Source: Epiperipatus broadwayi (Eukaryota > Onychophora > Udeonychophora > Euonychophora > Peripatidae). From it: 64,000 nt of DNA. Of this stretch, positions 33,116 through 45,474 are shown piece after piece; the stretch's first letter is position 1, and each line of letters opens with the position of its first letter. Location of the stretch: positions 1,116,001 to 1,180,000 of the forward strand of contig JAQFVV010006311.1 in the NCBI GenBank assembly GCA_028023455.1. Reading direction: 5' to 3'. The notes under the pieces were generated by a model. That model ran no database searches. It saw only the letters and a list, made by a program, of their open reading frames with translations, and was not told the origin of the DNA. A program made the translations under genes and the position numbers.

Positions 33116-33489
33116 CTATATTTTAAAATGATTTGCATATTACAATTTTTTAATCTTGCACATAGTAAAATGTCTTATTTATGAGTTTCCAGTCCGTGGT
33201 CTTTTCATTTGTGAAACAGTGAAACTTTTTATTACTTTGTTCTAAAATTAATCATTCTTAATAATGTAAAACTGTATTTAATGTAGAAATGAAAAATGAG
33301 ATTCCTGCATTAAAAATTATCAAGTCATATTCAAGGAATAGTGATGCATTTAAAATTTATTATTAGGTTATTTAAAAACAGTAAATTATTGCATATATTT
33401 TAAAATAAAATGACTATATTTCAAAGTAAAGAAATATGTTAAGTGGATACTTTAGGATAGATCTGTTATGAAATATCATTGCCATATCA

Positions 33490-33515
33490 GGTTAGGATTA
33501 GAGTTAGGTTTAGGG
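33490..33515 (+). repeat. Short telomere-like degenerate repeat
   Basis: GGTTAGGATTAGAGTTAGG then TTTAGGG gives four TTAGG(G)-like units in 26 bases. It could be an old interstitial telomeric insertion or a simple repeat by chance. The 91-codon frame beginning MPYQVRIRVRF at 33479 is a by-product. Confidence 0.5.
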
Positions 33516-33519
33516 CTGA

Positions 33520-35040
33520 GGTCAAGTTTCATCACAGCAGGACTAATACTAAAGTACCATTAAATGTAACATTCATCACTTTAGTGTCAAATATATTTAT
33601 GTTATTAATATTATTTAGAACATCAAGATTATTATTCATTAACAGTAATATGACAAAGTGTTTTATGAATTTAATTTACAATAAAATTCTAAATGATTTT
33701 ATTTGGAATGATTTCATCTTTACTGACAATAGAATTGCTTATATTTATATCTAATTTTTTAGGATTATGTGTTACAAGATCTTATGACAAAAATATGTCA
33801 GTGTTATTAAATAAAAGTCTAAATATATAAAATTTAATAATTGCAATCATAATTTTTTTAAATAAATTTCATTTACAATTAAATATCCTTTTTATTCAAA
33901 TCTATTATGTAACAGGATATTCAACTCTTTTTGAAATACTGGTTACAAATTATATATGTATATTCTTATACACGCACAAACACTCAAGTAAAAAACACGT
34001 CTAAAAATATTTAATAAATATTTAAACAATATTTAGTTGGTATGTGTTAAAAAATTAATTGAAACCCATATCACGCTGAGTGTTGATTACATTGTTGGTT
34101 TTTTTTAATGATTTTTCTTTCATAGCAGAAAATGTACTTTTTTTAACTACAAAAAAAATATATAATTTTAAAAAAGTTATTTAGAATAAAATAGTCATTA
34201 TATAATAAAACACATGCCTTGCAACAAAAAAAAAAAGGAAAATTAAATTAGACTGCTTAAAGCGTTTTATTATCATTAGCAATAAGTAATATATAAAAAT
34301 AAAAGTTAATAAAAATATAAATCAACTTATTTTGATTAATAATTATAATAAAGATAGTAAAAATACAAATAAAAACATCTATAGTAAAGATTTAAATAGC
34401 AATAAAATATAATTCTAAATAATGCATTAATATGAACTTTAATAATTTTTCAATCAATTATTTATTTTTTAATCTTAAAAATATGATAGAGAATATAATG
34501 AAAACTTTATTGAAAATAATAATCATTAGAAATTTCCTTAATTTCTATTAGTAATTATTATTAATATTTATATCTATTACTTGAAGTATTCTATACATTT
34601 AAAATTGAAAGCTGTACTATTATTGTTATTTAAATTTGAATGTTTTAACTTTAAAATTATTTATTCAACTGTTAAATGTCAACACGTATTTTTTTTAATA
34701 ATCAACTTCATGCATTTCATGCGTGAGCCATAATTATATCTAATGTTTAAATTAACAATGTATAATATAGAAAAAGATGTTTATACTAATTATACTTTAA
34801 AAAATATACTATGTCAAATACACACACATACACACACATATATATAGTGGAAGTAATACAATCAAAAGTGAATGGAAATCACTGATTTTTACTAATCCAC
34901 TGAGTAATAACAGAATAGAACTATATGGTATTCACACATATATATAAATATGTTAATTATTCCTCCTAAAAGTAGATTAAGATGATGTAAAAAGATACTA
35001 CAATCAAATGATAATATTTAATTATTAACACAATTTATTA
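33520..35040. other. AT-rich DNA without recognised gene
   Basis: No gene. CA/TA dinucleotide scraps occur at about 34820-34850. Confidence 0.5.
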
Positions 35041-35045
35041 AACCA

Positions 35046-35345
35046 CTAAACATCACATGATCACCACCTCATGCTAGAACATAACTGTTAGTAAACATGC
35101 AAAAACTCCATATAGTAGTGCCACCTTGTGCTAACCAGAGTAATCAATGGATACCAGAAGGCTTGTGCTCTCAGATCCAAAGCTCCTCACTGATGAAGGC
35201 CACAAGCCAGAAACTAGTCTGGGGATATTGGATGAGTGGGCACTAGATAGGGATTTTATGCACAAGCCTTCTGGCATCCATTGATTATTCTGGTTAGCAC
35301 AAGTTCGCACTACTATATGGAGAGTTTTTGCCTGATTACTAACAC
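35046..35345. mobile_element. Family 2 foldback element, copy B
   Basis: The left part CACATGATCACCACCTC matches the outer end of copies A and C. Inside, an inverted repeat of more than 60 bp runs from about 35100 (AACTCCATATAGTAGTGCC) through CCAGAAGGCTTGTGC. It is answered by GCACAAGCCTTCTGGCATCC through ACTATATGGA, ending near 35325. The core CACTGATGAAGGCCACAAGCC is not inverted here, so the loop is longer than in copy A. The outer arms differ in sequence from copy A (GTGCTAACCAGAG instead of CAAGTTAGAG), so the arms have been replaced or converted as a pair. Confidence 0.8.
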
Positions 35346-35440
35346 AATTTACATTAGTAATTTAACAGAGCAATAATTAGAACTTTAGCAAGTTCATTCC
35401 ACCAATAAATTGCATAATATAAAAATATTAATAAAATTGT

Positions 35441-35715
35441 TCTGTGCGTTTTAGTACAGTGGTTAGAGAGACAGACACTGGAACTCAAGATCACCTTCAA
35501 TGCTTGAACTTCTTATGAACATCAGAGCAATAAATCATTTGTGTTTTCCTGAAGGTTTGTGATGATGGTGTTCTAGTTGTATTTTTATATTGATGTGCTA
35601 TTACTAAAAGTTGAATGTACTTGGAATATTTAAATAAAGTTAAATTTTTCTAAAGACATTCAATGCATATATTAGATGATGGAAATAGTCCAATATAAAA
35701 ATACAAATAAATCAT
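35441..35715 (+). mobile_element. SINE copy (plus strand)
   Basis: The head TAGTACAGTGGTTAGAG and ACTCAAGATC resemble the A-box side and anticodon-loop part of the tRNA-Leu-like head seen at 24.1 kb (minus). The body holds CCTGAAGGTTTGTGATGATGG. The 3' end (GATGTGCTATTACTAAAAG, AATAAAGTTAAATTTTT, TTAGATGATGGAAATAGTCC) is nearly the same as the minus copy at 23.85-23.95 kb. The B box is degraded. Two copies with the same start and end support a real SINE family. Confidence 0.7.
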
Positions 35716-35719
35716 TTGA

Positions 35720-38700
35720 TTGTTTTTTTATTTAGTAATAAAGTTGATATAAATGAAATTAATAAATGTTCATATTCATAGATGTAAAATAACCAAAGTA
35801 AAACTATGAACTTAGTAGTTGAAGGTAGGTAATCTGTCCTTTATTAGCATGGTTGTATCATATTTAAATTCATGGTTTCTGTTTTTTATATATAGTCAAT
35901 CCAGTTTCATCAGGAATCATTGGAATTTACTGACCATTATCTGTAAGACCATCTATGTATTTTTAAAAGGATAATTTTGTTTGAAAAACATTCATACATA
36001 TAAATGTTTAATATTAATTATAAAAAATGGTAAGTGTATTCAGATAATTATATATAGAAGTGCTTTCACAAAGCATCAATTTCAGATATTAATTGTGTCT
36101 TTATTTTTCAGTTTAATTTTCAATATATTTAACTTAAAAATAATGAAGCTAAATGAAAAATTTAAAACTCATTATTAATTCATTTTATGAAATGCAAATA
36201 CAATCTTAATATTCTGTTATACATAGTGATAATAATCAAAACAATTTGTCAACTGGTATAGTAATATATTATTTGTAATCAAGATAATGTGATAGTTTTT
36301 TTAATTCTTCTCACATTGGTTTATGAGTTTTATGTTTTGTAAGATTTGAGTATGACAAATTTATTTTAATGTTCAATATTACATAACCAATATTTATTCA
36401 GTCTTTATTGTGACAGAGTGCATAAAGATGAAAGTGAGCTAATTTATTAAAAAAATCCATTCAAAAATGGATAAAAATTAAGCACACACATATAATTTTC
36501 CCATCATAGTTACACTTTGTGATTCCTAACATAGAGCTTATATTTTAGCTTTCAACTACCTAATAATAAGAACTCTTTATCTATCTATGTGGAAATAGCT
36601 AAAAGTTACATTTGTGCATGATTAGGTTGCATGATAAATATCTAATTTATTCTATAAGATTAAAAGAAAAGACAATGGGGTTAACATTTTAATAGAAATT
36701 AATTTAACTATCTTGGAAAAATCAATTTCTTAAATAAATATTTTATTATTCTTGTCAAATATATATAAAAATAATGAACAATCAAAGTGAAAATGTGCAC
36801 ATTTAATTATCTCAAATATCCAAGAGGATAATTATTGATAACAACAAAGTTTTTTTTTAAAAAAAAGGGAAATCCAGAACAACTTTTATTAAAAACTGTT
36901 CCAATTTTTAAAAAAATTTCATTTTTAAAATATAGAATTAAAATATCTATTTACAACATTAAAAATCTTCAACTATATTGCTGAAGTATAAAAAATTTCC
37001 CAAGGAATAATACTTATTTATGAATAACTTACCTGCTGATATTTTTTTTTTAATTCTGAAGAATCTACTAAGTGCCCAAATAATAATAGGTTTCACAATA
37101 ATCACTTTTAAAAAAGAGAAATACTTATGATGATTATCTGAGTTATTTCATATTGATTTAAGTGAAAAAAATCAATCAGTCCTTAGCCTTGAAATACTTA
37201 CTATATTAAAGTAAAATTGTCACTAAAAAATTACCAAATAATCATTTCTTTGAAATTAATTATTACAAAAATATTTTATCCATTGTAAAAATCTACCACT
37301 ATAATGAATATTGTGATCTACACCAATAATATTAAATATATAGGAAAGTTTAATATGTATTTATATTTTATACCCTTTATTAGTATTATTATAGAAAATT
37401 GTAGTGCAAGAAGGGGGAATATAATTACAAATAATTTTTTTCATTTTGTTTAAAAGAAAAAAGTCGAAAGCAAACCTTAAAAAAAAAAAAAGAGTAATGG
37501 AGTCACTAAATCACTTTACCTCGTATAATTAACACTTAAATGTTATATATACTACTATTTAGTTATTACTTTAGATTATTTATTCTTATTTAAAAAGAAT
37601 CGTAGTGCCAAATTAAGATAATTAAATAGTATTACAATTAGAACACTGTTTTTTATTTATGTGTTGTCTGATATTTGTCTAGGTCTAATGAATTAATTTT
37701 CTATTAAAATATTTTGTATTTGAGACAAATTAAGCCGAATATCCATTTTTTTAGGTGGGGGGGGGGTCATATTGTAAAAATACTTCCACAATTTTATAAT
37801 TAAGATATTTAATTTTATATTTTAATCGTACCTCACATAAAACATGAGGGCATCTTGTATTAAAAAAAAAGGATCAATATCATTTTTTGTTTTTATTTGT
37901 TCATGCCTGTGAAGATCAGTCGTGTTCTAATATCAAATAAATTTTCAAGTAAAATTTAAAGATACTAAAATAACATCTCATTTCAATACCAATTAAACAG
38001 TGAAAGATTCATATGAGCCAGATTTACTTTATTGCAAATTGACTTTGAAAACAAGGATATAAATGAAAACTTAATCAATCTTGTTATTTTTTGAGTGAAC
38101 AATGCCACACATATAATACCCATATAGCTTCAAACTTCAGAATCATTACAATCTGATTCGAACATGGACTCAAGTAAAAAACCACCCTATTATATTTATT
38201 ATTTTCCATTCTAATTTTTTTTACTATTATTTGTGGATGATTTAATAGCGTTTTTCATTTTTATTTATGCAATTTATTAACTTTAGTAACCATTTATCAA
38301 CCATCATTAGATATCTAGCTGAGTTGGCTATGATATACTGAATGTGATTGAATATTTCATTATCTGAAATGCAATTAGTTTGATAGTACACTATATGATT
38401 AAAAACATAAAAATATGTAAAGTTAGATAATCATTGAAATAAAAGGTATATTTATTAATAAAGATACAACTACTCTACTATATGGGGGAAAAACAGAAAA
38501 TAATTTTTTCACATATTAAAATATTTTATCAATAGCTGGAAAAAAAAACATATTTCAATCAGGTTTGATTATGAATAATTGACTATTGAAGTTTTGTTTC
38601 AAAATAAACTGGGAAAAATATTGCATATCCAATTTTGGGAGATTCTTGGATAATAACAGTTTATATAGAAGTCTAACATTATCACCACTTCTTTTCAGTA

Positions 38701-39999
38701 CTTAAACTGAAAACAATAATAAAATAGATAACTTCAATCTGGAAAAAAAAGAAAAGAGTTCACCAACAGCTGTTGCAATTCCTTTAAATTAAAACTCTTA
38801 GGTTAATTCATTAATAGAAAAAATCATTACCACGGTGAGTTTGAAATATAGTAATCAAAAAAAAAATTGTCATAAATAAGTTTAATGAAGAAATATTGGA
38901 TCACTTAATTAAAAAGTTTAATATTTGTAACACTAAATGCTTACACATTAATTTTTTATCACCAATTTAACAAAACAAGAATTTGAGATTTATATTTGAA
39001 ATATTAATGATCAATTCTGAAACCCATTATAGTCTGCTATTACAAATCAATCAATTTATGTAAAATCATTAAAATTGTTTGAAAAATTATGTTATAAGTT
39101 AGCTTGTATAAATGAAAAATAAATAAATTTATGAATAAAAAAAATTATTAGAATAAACTTAATTTTGTTTTGCTTGCTTGCTTATATGAAGAGAGATATA
39201 TAAGAAAAATATTTTTTTGTAACACAAGTTAATTAATAATCCATCATACATCTATAAACATATTATTAGCTATTGAAATAATACTTAAGAAATAAAGAAA
39301 GTGCAACAAAAAGACAAATTGAAAAAGGATGAGCTAAAATACATCATATAATGGAATTAAAATAGGATGATACATGATTAAATGACAATCTAAATAATAC
39401 TTCAATTAAAATTTAAATTGGTGACAGAATTTGACTAGGATGAAAACACCTGTTAAACTCTTGTCAAACGAAACTATTTCCATTTAGACTCTTTCTTTAA
39501 TACTTTATCACATCACTTCGATATATTGTATATGCTTGATATAAAATTCAAATTAATACATTTTCAATTATTTTTTGATGCTGGTAAAATCTGAAACTAA
39601 GTTTGAATAGAATGTTTGGCAGTATTTTACTATTATTTTAAATGATCTTATATATTTACATATGTACAAGCATATGTACACATCATAACCAAAAATATCC
39701 AAATAATTTTTCGAAACCACACTGTCATACAATATTTGTATTAAGTCAATATTGAGTGATAGTGCATACATCAGAGGTCTTTAATATTCAACAATATATC
39801 ACATGCCTAAAAGAACTGGGTATATCATGATAAAGATGCAAAATAGGAGCTTCTAAACAGAATTTCTTCTCATCTATCTAATTTATTTTTTAATGTTGGA
39901 AATTAAATATGTCAATTATATATTGATGTACGTATCAAGTGAGTTTCACCTCATTTATATCATTCATTCTGGATAGAGCAACATTACATAATGTTTGTG

Positions 40000-40000
<1 letters not shown>
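35720..40000. other. AT-rich DNA without recognised gene
   Basis: A long empty stretch. It has a G-run at about 37757-37766 and several A and T runs. Open frames such as 35981-36178 and 39568-39771 are short, Ile/Lys/Asn/Tyr-rich and without motifs. Confidence 0.5.

Positions 40001-40001
<1 letters not shown>

Positions 40002-40065
<64 letters not shown>
40002..40065 (+). repeat. (AT)n microsatellite, 64 bp pure
   Basis: An unbroken AT dinucleotide run. It can extrude as a cruciform and is likely variable in length. Confidence 0.97.
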
Positions 40066-40068
<3 letters not shown>

Positions 40069-40627
40069 GCTGAAAGATAATTTTGTGAAAAAGTTTCAGA
40101 TCTGTTTAGATACTATTTATATTTCTTTTAAGATATTCAGTAAAATTACTATTTAAAAAAGTATATAAAATTTGTAGAAAGATATACATCTAAATATAGA
40201 TCTATCATATCTTTAAAATGATAGTTTTAGAAGTTAAGACCACATTAGTTCAAATAATATTAATATAATCAACACTTTTCAAGTATTAAGAAAGTCTAGA
40301 GAATGTTTAAATAATGCTTTTTTTTTTTTTTCATTACTCTCCAATGTATTGGTAAATGCTCGTATTTATTAAGAGATGGTAACTAGAAATAAAATCCGAT
40401 TTTACGTAGGACTTTTCAATTATTTAAAACATGCTTGTCTCTCTTTAGGATTTAAATCTCTAGGTCATAAGTGTGACACGGTATTATATGTTAAACCAAC
40501 ACAGGCAAGACTAAATCCAATATTTCTACATACACCCGAAGAAATATCTAACAACAATATATCTTAAGATAATAAAAAAAAAAATGCAGAAAGTAATGTC
40601 TTAAGTAGCAAATTTTTACAGTGTCAA
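40066..40627. other. AT-rich DNA without recognised gene
   Basis: Contains a 63-codon plus frame (40376-40567, reading GLFNYLKHACLSLGFKSLGHKC). Its composition is more protein-like than most here, but no family is recognised and no start or splice context supports it. Confidence 0.4.
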
Positions 40628-40699
40628 GCGTTGGTAGCCTACTGATTAGCATAGCTGCCTTCCAAGCAGCTGGCCTGGGTTCGCTTCCCGGTCAACGCA
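40628..40699 (+). tRNA. tRNA-Gly(TCC)-like gene, probably pseudogene
   Basis: Exactly 72 bases, the usual length of animal tRNA-Gly(UCC). The acceptor stem GCGTTGG/TCAACGC pairs (last pair G-T), followed by A. The anticodon arm GCTGCCTTCCAAGCAGC gives a clean 5-bp stem and loop with anticodon TCC, and the T arm is CTGGG-TTCGCTT-CCCGG. Two features argue against normal function. The T loop reads TTCGCTT where position 58 is almost always A. The D arm/A box reads TAGCCTACTGATTAGC instead of the expected GTGGT-type form, so the conserved GG and part of the D stem are lost. It encodes no CCA, as expected in animals. A T-rich stretch after it is not a clean run of four T. It is a recognisable, slightly decayed tRNA-Gly, or a tRNA-derived repeat. 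Confidence 0.72.
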
Positions 40700-42045
40700 T
40701 TTGACTTATGAAAAAAAAAGTTTATTTTACTTTTTAATTTAATTTAAATGGAAAATAAAAATTAGTAAAAACAAATCTTTTAAAAAACAACTATAAAGTT
40801 TCTATTAAAAGATATTAAATGAAATAAAAGATCAAAACTATACTTTTTTTAAAAAAACTTCATAATCTTGCGAAGATAAAATTAATACAGAGCTCCGTCT
40901 TTCATTAATTTTAAAATTAAAAAAAAAAAGAGATTGAAGTTAATTTATTATTTTATTAATTACGATTTAAATTTAATTATCAGTTTGATGAAAAATATCA
41001 AAAGAATATTAAAGGAAAAGGGGGGGGGGATTTAAAATGTAAAAGAAGTTAACTACTAATGAGCTAATTAATAGATTTCTAAATATATATTTTTTATAAT
41101 AAAAACTTTTCGGTTTAATTTTAAAAAAGGAATAGAAAATGTTAATAAAAATTCTTATGTGATCTTCGTCTATTGTGAGATTTGGTAAGACTTTAGCTTT
41201 AAAGAAATTGATTTTTCTTAACATATTATTTGTTTGGTAATATATTAATATGGCAATATATAATAAAACTATGTAAAAAAATTGTCAGATTTTCCATCTG
41301 GAATATTTTCAATAGCATACGAAAAATTAGATTTATACAGCAAATCCATTTCATAGTAAACTACACATAATCAGTTCTATTATAGGTGAAAATTATAATG
41401 CTTCACAAGAGTATATTGTTGTCATAATAAAAAGATAGTAACTATTCACACAAAATTTAAAAGATATCATAGTAAAGACTATGAGTTATAAAAAAAGTAA
41501 GAACATTAGATTATCAACATAATAACATATATGATGATAGATTGAAGAAGGTGAAGATTCATGAATTCTAAGGAAATATGTATAGTACATTCAACAGTAA
41601 ATAGAAATTTAAAAGAAAAGTAGCGAGAAAGAGTGATTAGAAACCGAAGTAGAATATAACAGTTTATATGAAAAAAATAAAGATAACAGGAATAAATTAC
41701 TGTCAAAGATATAAATGTAAAATTCATGTAAAGGAAGTAGAATGTATTTAACAGATGATTTATATTGCTAGCAGCTTAATTAAAAAGAAAAAATGCATTT
41801 TCTGCTTATGAGAATAAAAAGCGACTAGGAATTTCAAAATCCAAATAGTAATTTAAATGCAGAAAAGTAATCTTAAACATTATTGGTGGATTAAAATTGC
41901 AAAAAGAATACTGACATTTCCTGATTGTAGTCACTTCAGATTTTTTTTGGTACATTGAAAGTAAAAACTTAAAAAATATGTATTATAATTTTATTAAATC
42001 ATCAATGATATTCATTTATACAATGACAATGGTATTTTGAACATA
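40700..42045. other. AT-rich DNA without recognised gene
   Basis: No gene; a G-run lies at about 41021-41029. Minus frames at 41009-41224 and 41506-41727 are Phe/Ile/Leu-rich chance products. Confidence 0.5.
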
Positions 42046-42047
42046 AG

Positions 42048-42460
42048 CCAATAAACATCACATGATCACCATTTCTAATAGGATAGTGGTGGCTATGGTT
42101 ATTAAAAAACCAAAGACACCAAAATGTATGGGTACTAAATTGAGTTCAGATCTATATGACTATATAAGCTGATAAGCTTGGATTGAATATATTATGGTGT
42201 TTTCAATTTAAGACTCATAGTTTAGTAGTTAAATAGAGATAAAAGGTGGCTGCTGAAGGGTTGCATTAGATCCTAAAATTAGGTGCAGTTCTCTCAGCTC
42301 CAAGGCTCCTCACTGATGAAGGCCACAAGCCAGAAACTAGTCTAGGGATATTGGATGAGTAGGCACTAGATGGGGATTTTATGCACAAGCCTTCTGGCAT
42401 CCATTGATTACTCTAGCTTGCTGTGTGTAGCAATACATGTAGTGAGTTTTGTCTGTTCAA
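42048..42460. mobile_element. Family 2 foldback element, copy C
   Basis: It starts AGCCAATAAACATCACATGATC, the complement of the copy A end at 29880. It contains CTCACTGATGAAGGCCACAAG, CTAGTCTAGGGATATTGGATG, the GCACAAGCCTTCTGGCATCC block, then TAGCTTGCTGTGTG. The left inverted arm present in copies A and B is replaced by unrelated sequence (about 42100-42270), so this copy cannot fold on itself. It may represent the unfolded, ancestral arrangement. Confidence 0.75.
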
Positions 42461-42499
42461 TTTAGTATTTTGAACATGTGAAAAGGAATATTTTGATCA

Positions 42500-43870
42500 C
42501 CTTTTGAATAGTAATACAAGAATTCAGATGATACTCATTTTGATTTGGATAAAGATATCCCATTTAGTGCAGCTAAAACTACTCTTTCAAATCTGAAAAA
42601 TGAAAAGAGTTATAGGTCCTAGATGAAGTATCTGGAGAAATTTTAAAATGTGATGTAGATATGTCAACTTTAAAAATTTTGGAATTTTTTTTAGTTATAT
42701 ATGAATTCATGAAAATGTATTGCGTAATTTTAAGAATGCTTTTAGTATTCAACTTTTAAAATAAATGGTAAAGTGCAGTAACTATCATGGAATATCACTC
42801 TTATCTAGATAGTATTATAGCAAAAGTATTTTAAATGATTATCAGAGCATTAAGACGTACTATAGATATAATTTATGTAGTCATGCAAATGCTACAAAAG
42901 TATGGAGAACAAAGGAGTATTTTATATATTATTTTTATTGATTTAATTAAGACATGTAACTTAACTAATCAAATAAATCTGTGGTCATGAAAGTTTATTC
43001 ATATTACATGAGTTTTATATGATAAAATGAGATGAAGTTTATCATTATAAGTGAAAATATGAGTTATTTGAAAATAAAAGGAAACATAGCACTTTCTGCT
43101 CCACAGAATAATGAATATGGAAATTCACAAATAATGTAGAGATTTAAAGGAAAAAATTTAATGAGTGACAGGGTCTAAAATTGATTGGTGTATTAAAACA
43201 CCAAAGAGGATATCTATATCTATTAACCATAATCAGTTTAGATCTTTTTTAAAGAAGTAATATATGGACTAAAAAATTATACAATCTCATTAAATCCACT
43301 GATAGAACTTTTATGTAATGACAATAATGCCTTAAATAGATAGAGGAAATACTCTAATTATCTTTTTATTAATACAAGATAGTGATGACTTTATTTACTC
43401 ATTTAGTTTGGGATAAATACATTACATTTTAAAGCAATTTCATGAGGCAAAGATCAAGATGTGATATGGATAAGATAATGGAATTTTTTAATTTCAATTG
43501 ATTAAAAGCAAAAACAAGAAATTCATTTTTTTTTGGTTTTTAGCTTTACATATGTTGAAGACCAGGCAATCGTTATCAATTCTAAATATAATCTACAGAA
43601 TATACTTTGTTTTGAATGCAACATATAAAAACTTTAATAATTTAATATTAAAAAGAAACTCAAGCAGTTTCTGTTGCAATTTTGAGCTAGATGTTTGTCA
43701 TCTGGAGAATATGAGACAGTGGATTATATTAATAGAAAAATTGTTCATCAATAAACTTCATAGCATATCTCTTATCATTTTAAAGGTGCAAAACCTAGTG
43801 ATACTTTTAACTCATAAATATTATTATCAACAATTTATTTACAGCACATTTTTGATTATTCATAACTAGT
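42500..43870 (+). mobile_element. Decayed non-LTR retrotransposon, reverse transcriptase remnant
   Basis: Broken plus-strand frames keep reverse transcriptase order. First is ALSNLKNEK-like text, then VLDEVSGEILKCDVDMSTLKIL (about 42617-42683), resembling the 'GPDeIsgEiLK.g' region. NYHGISLL (about 42779-42803) follows, the counterpart of 'NYRGISLL', and IFIDLIKTCN (about 42930-42960), the position of 'F(I/V)DltKAFD', with both catalytic-region residues eroded. Stops separate the pieces. The 3' part (about 43700-43870) matches 53380-53550. The 123-codon frame 43498-43869 (reading ICHLENMRQWIIL-like text) lies within it, but its protein identity is unknown. Confidence 0.55.
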
Positions 43871-43949
43871 TAATATTTTTAATACAAAAGTTTGTCTGGT
43901 ACAAAAACATATTGACACTTTTAATTATATATTCACCCATTTCCATCAA

Positions 43950-44235
43950 CTAACATTAATTGTCAAATATTTTATAAAATTCAAACTTTATACACACTTT
44001 TCAAATACATTCAAATATTAGTAATAACATACACATTAGTATTTAAGAGAGTGTTATGAGTGGTATTATATTCTTTAGATATTGATGGCCTGTAAAGAGA
44101 CACTACTACCATGGATATCAAACAAAGACTTTTATATTAAATGAATATTGAATTTAAAAGTGATATTTTATACTTTATCTTAGGCTGTTCTGTCAAATGC
44201 AACAGTCTGTGGAAATGTTATATTCTCATCTATGA
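43950..44235 (-). mobile_element. SINE-like copy (minus), strongly decayed
   Basis: Aligned by eye with 23.88-24.13 kb on the same strand. ATACATTCAAATATTAGTAATA corresponds to ATACATTCAGCTGTTAGTAATA, and GATATTGATGGCCTGTAAAGAG to GGTATTTCTGGCCTGAGAAGTG, in the same order and spacing. The tRNA-like boxes are no longer readable. It again directly follows a minus-strand Penelope-like endonuclease remnant. Confidence 0.5.
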
Positions 44236-44239
44236 GATC

Positions 44240-44690
44240 TTCATAATTTCTCCACTTTTTTATATAAGAAACAAAATCAATGAATGATTTAGACTAAATT
44301 ATCTCATAAGGTTGACTTATGGTGTTATTTGTCATTGTTGTGTGAACAGCTTCTTTAAATTTTTTTTTTGTAATTTTTCTTTCTGTCCAATATTTTTTGT
44401 TTCCCTCCAATCATACATATCCTCATTGATGCATAAATAGTCTTCTACCATTGGATACATCTGTCTTATCATTTTTTAATCATCAGTTTGTGTTCTTTTA
44501 ATTGCTTTTCAATGAGGAGACTGATTTTACCAATATACACCTTTCCACATTCACATTGTATTTTATAGATATAGTTTTGTTTTTCAGTATTTCAATTTAG
44601 CTTTCCCAGAAGTTAGAATTTTTTGTAGTTTTCTAGAGTTTTGGAAAGCTATTCAGCTGTTACATTAAATCCATAATTACTTTGCCTGCT
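44240..44690 (-). mobile_element. Penelope-like GIY-YIG endonuclease fragment (minus)
   Basis: The minus strand reads I-Q-C-E-C-G-K-V-Y-I-G-K-I at about 44567-44529, the GIY-YIG core with C-x-C-G preceding it. Downstream lie text for an EKQLKEHKLMIKK-like helix and a tail related to the 24.2 kb copy. The intact Gly of YIG distinguishes it from the 24.4 kb minus copy. Frame breaks are present. It stands head to head with the plus-strand copy beginning at 44690. Confidence 0.72.
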
Positions 44691-44890
44691 GTTAAAGACA
44701 ATGCTATAATTGTAATGGATACATTTGATTGCAATAACAAAATTATAAAAAAATTCCTCATAGCAGATCAATAAAAAATGACAAAAAATCTTATACCCAC
44801 TACAGAAAGAAAGTTATAAACATTACTCAAAAAGCACCACATTTATTTCACAGATTAAAAATAAATAAATTAATATTTCATCAAAATTCC
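44690..44890 (+). mobile_element. Penelope-like reverse transcriptase N-terminal fragment
   Basis: The plus frame reads VKDNAIIVMDTFDCNNKIIKKFL, then after a stop KMTKNLIPTTERKL and LLKKHHI. This agrees with the start of Penelope-like reverse transcriptases, which read roughly 'ADKg.a.VvmD...Y..Ki..lL.d...Y..l..dPT...er.l..ll'. The catalytic YxDD part does not follow: within about 200 bp the sequence passes to the linker and endonuclease, so most of the polymerase has been deleted. Confidence 0.65.
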
Positions 44891-45084
44891 CTATTTTTAT
44901 GGTATATATAAAATTCAAAAAGATTATGTTTATTAAGATCATGTTTTTAATCCTTGGACATACAAGACACAGTCATTATTTGTTAGGGATTCTAAGTATT
45001 TTTATGAAATTAATCAATAACATAAAAATTAAAAGAACTAAAACATTAATGAGATTTAATGAACAAATCTTATTCACAAATGAC

Positions 45085-45430
45085 ATCAAAACAGCTTTCC
45101 AAAGCTGTAGCACATTATAAGAAATTCTAACCATCACAAAATCTAAATTTGAAATGTTGAAATACAAAGGAGCATCCATAAAATATCATGGGAATATGGA
45201 AGGATATATATTGGTAAAACCAGTTTCATCATTGAATAGGCAATTAAAAGCATAAACTGATGATTAAAAAAGAAAAAAAATAGATAGATGTAAAGTGAAT
45301 ACTTATAAACATATGTTTGACTGAGAAAAGACCAAATAATGGACAGAAAGAAAAAAAGTACAAAGAAGAACATTTATAAAAACTGCTCACATGATAATGG
45401 CAAAAAAACATGCCAAATTTAGTGTAATAT
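45085..45430 (+). mobile_element. Penelope-like GIY-YIG endonuclease fragment (plus)
   Basis: From about 45085 the text parallels 24655-24960: CAGCTTTCCAAAGCTGTAGC, TCTAAATTTGAAATGTTGAAATAC, GGAAGGATATATATTGGTAAAACC (R-I-Y-I-G-K-T at about 45199-45220), CATAAACTGATGA, CAAAGAAGAACATTTATAA. The Cys residues before the core have been lost. A SINE-like tail follows at 45475-45700. Confidence 0.7.
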
Positions 45431-45474
45431 TTGCATAATGTTGGAAAAATAGTCTAACTGATCTTAAATTCAAT

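Noticed and set aside
33479-33754. 91-codon frame with a basic N-terminus
   Set aside because: The basic start comes from degenerate TTAGGG-like repeat; the rest is Ile/Phe/Leu/Asn-rich chance sequence.
40002-40065. AT run as a possible replication origin or attachment site
   Set aside because: It is a simple dinucleotide microsatellite with no supporting motif.
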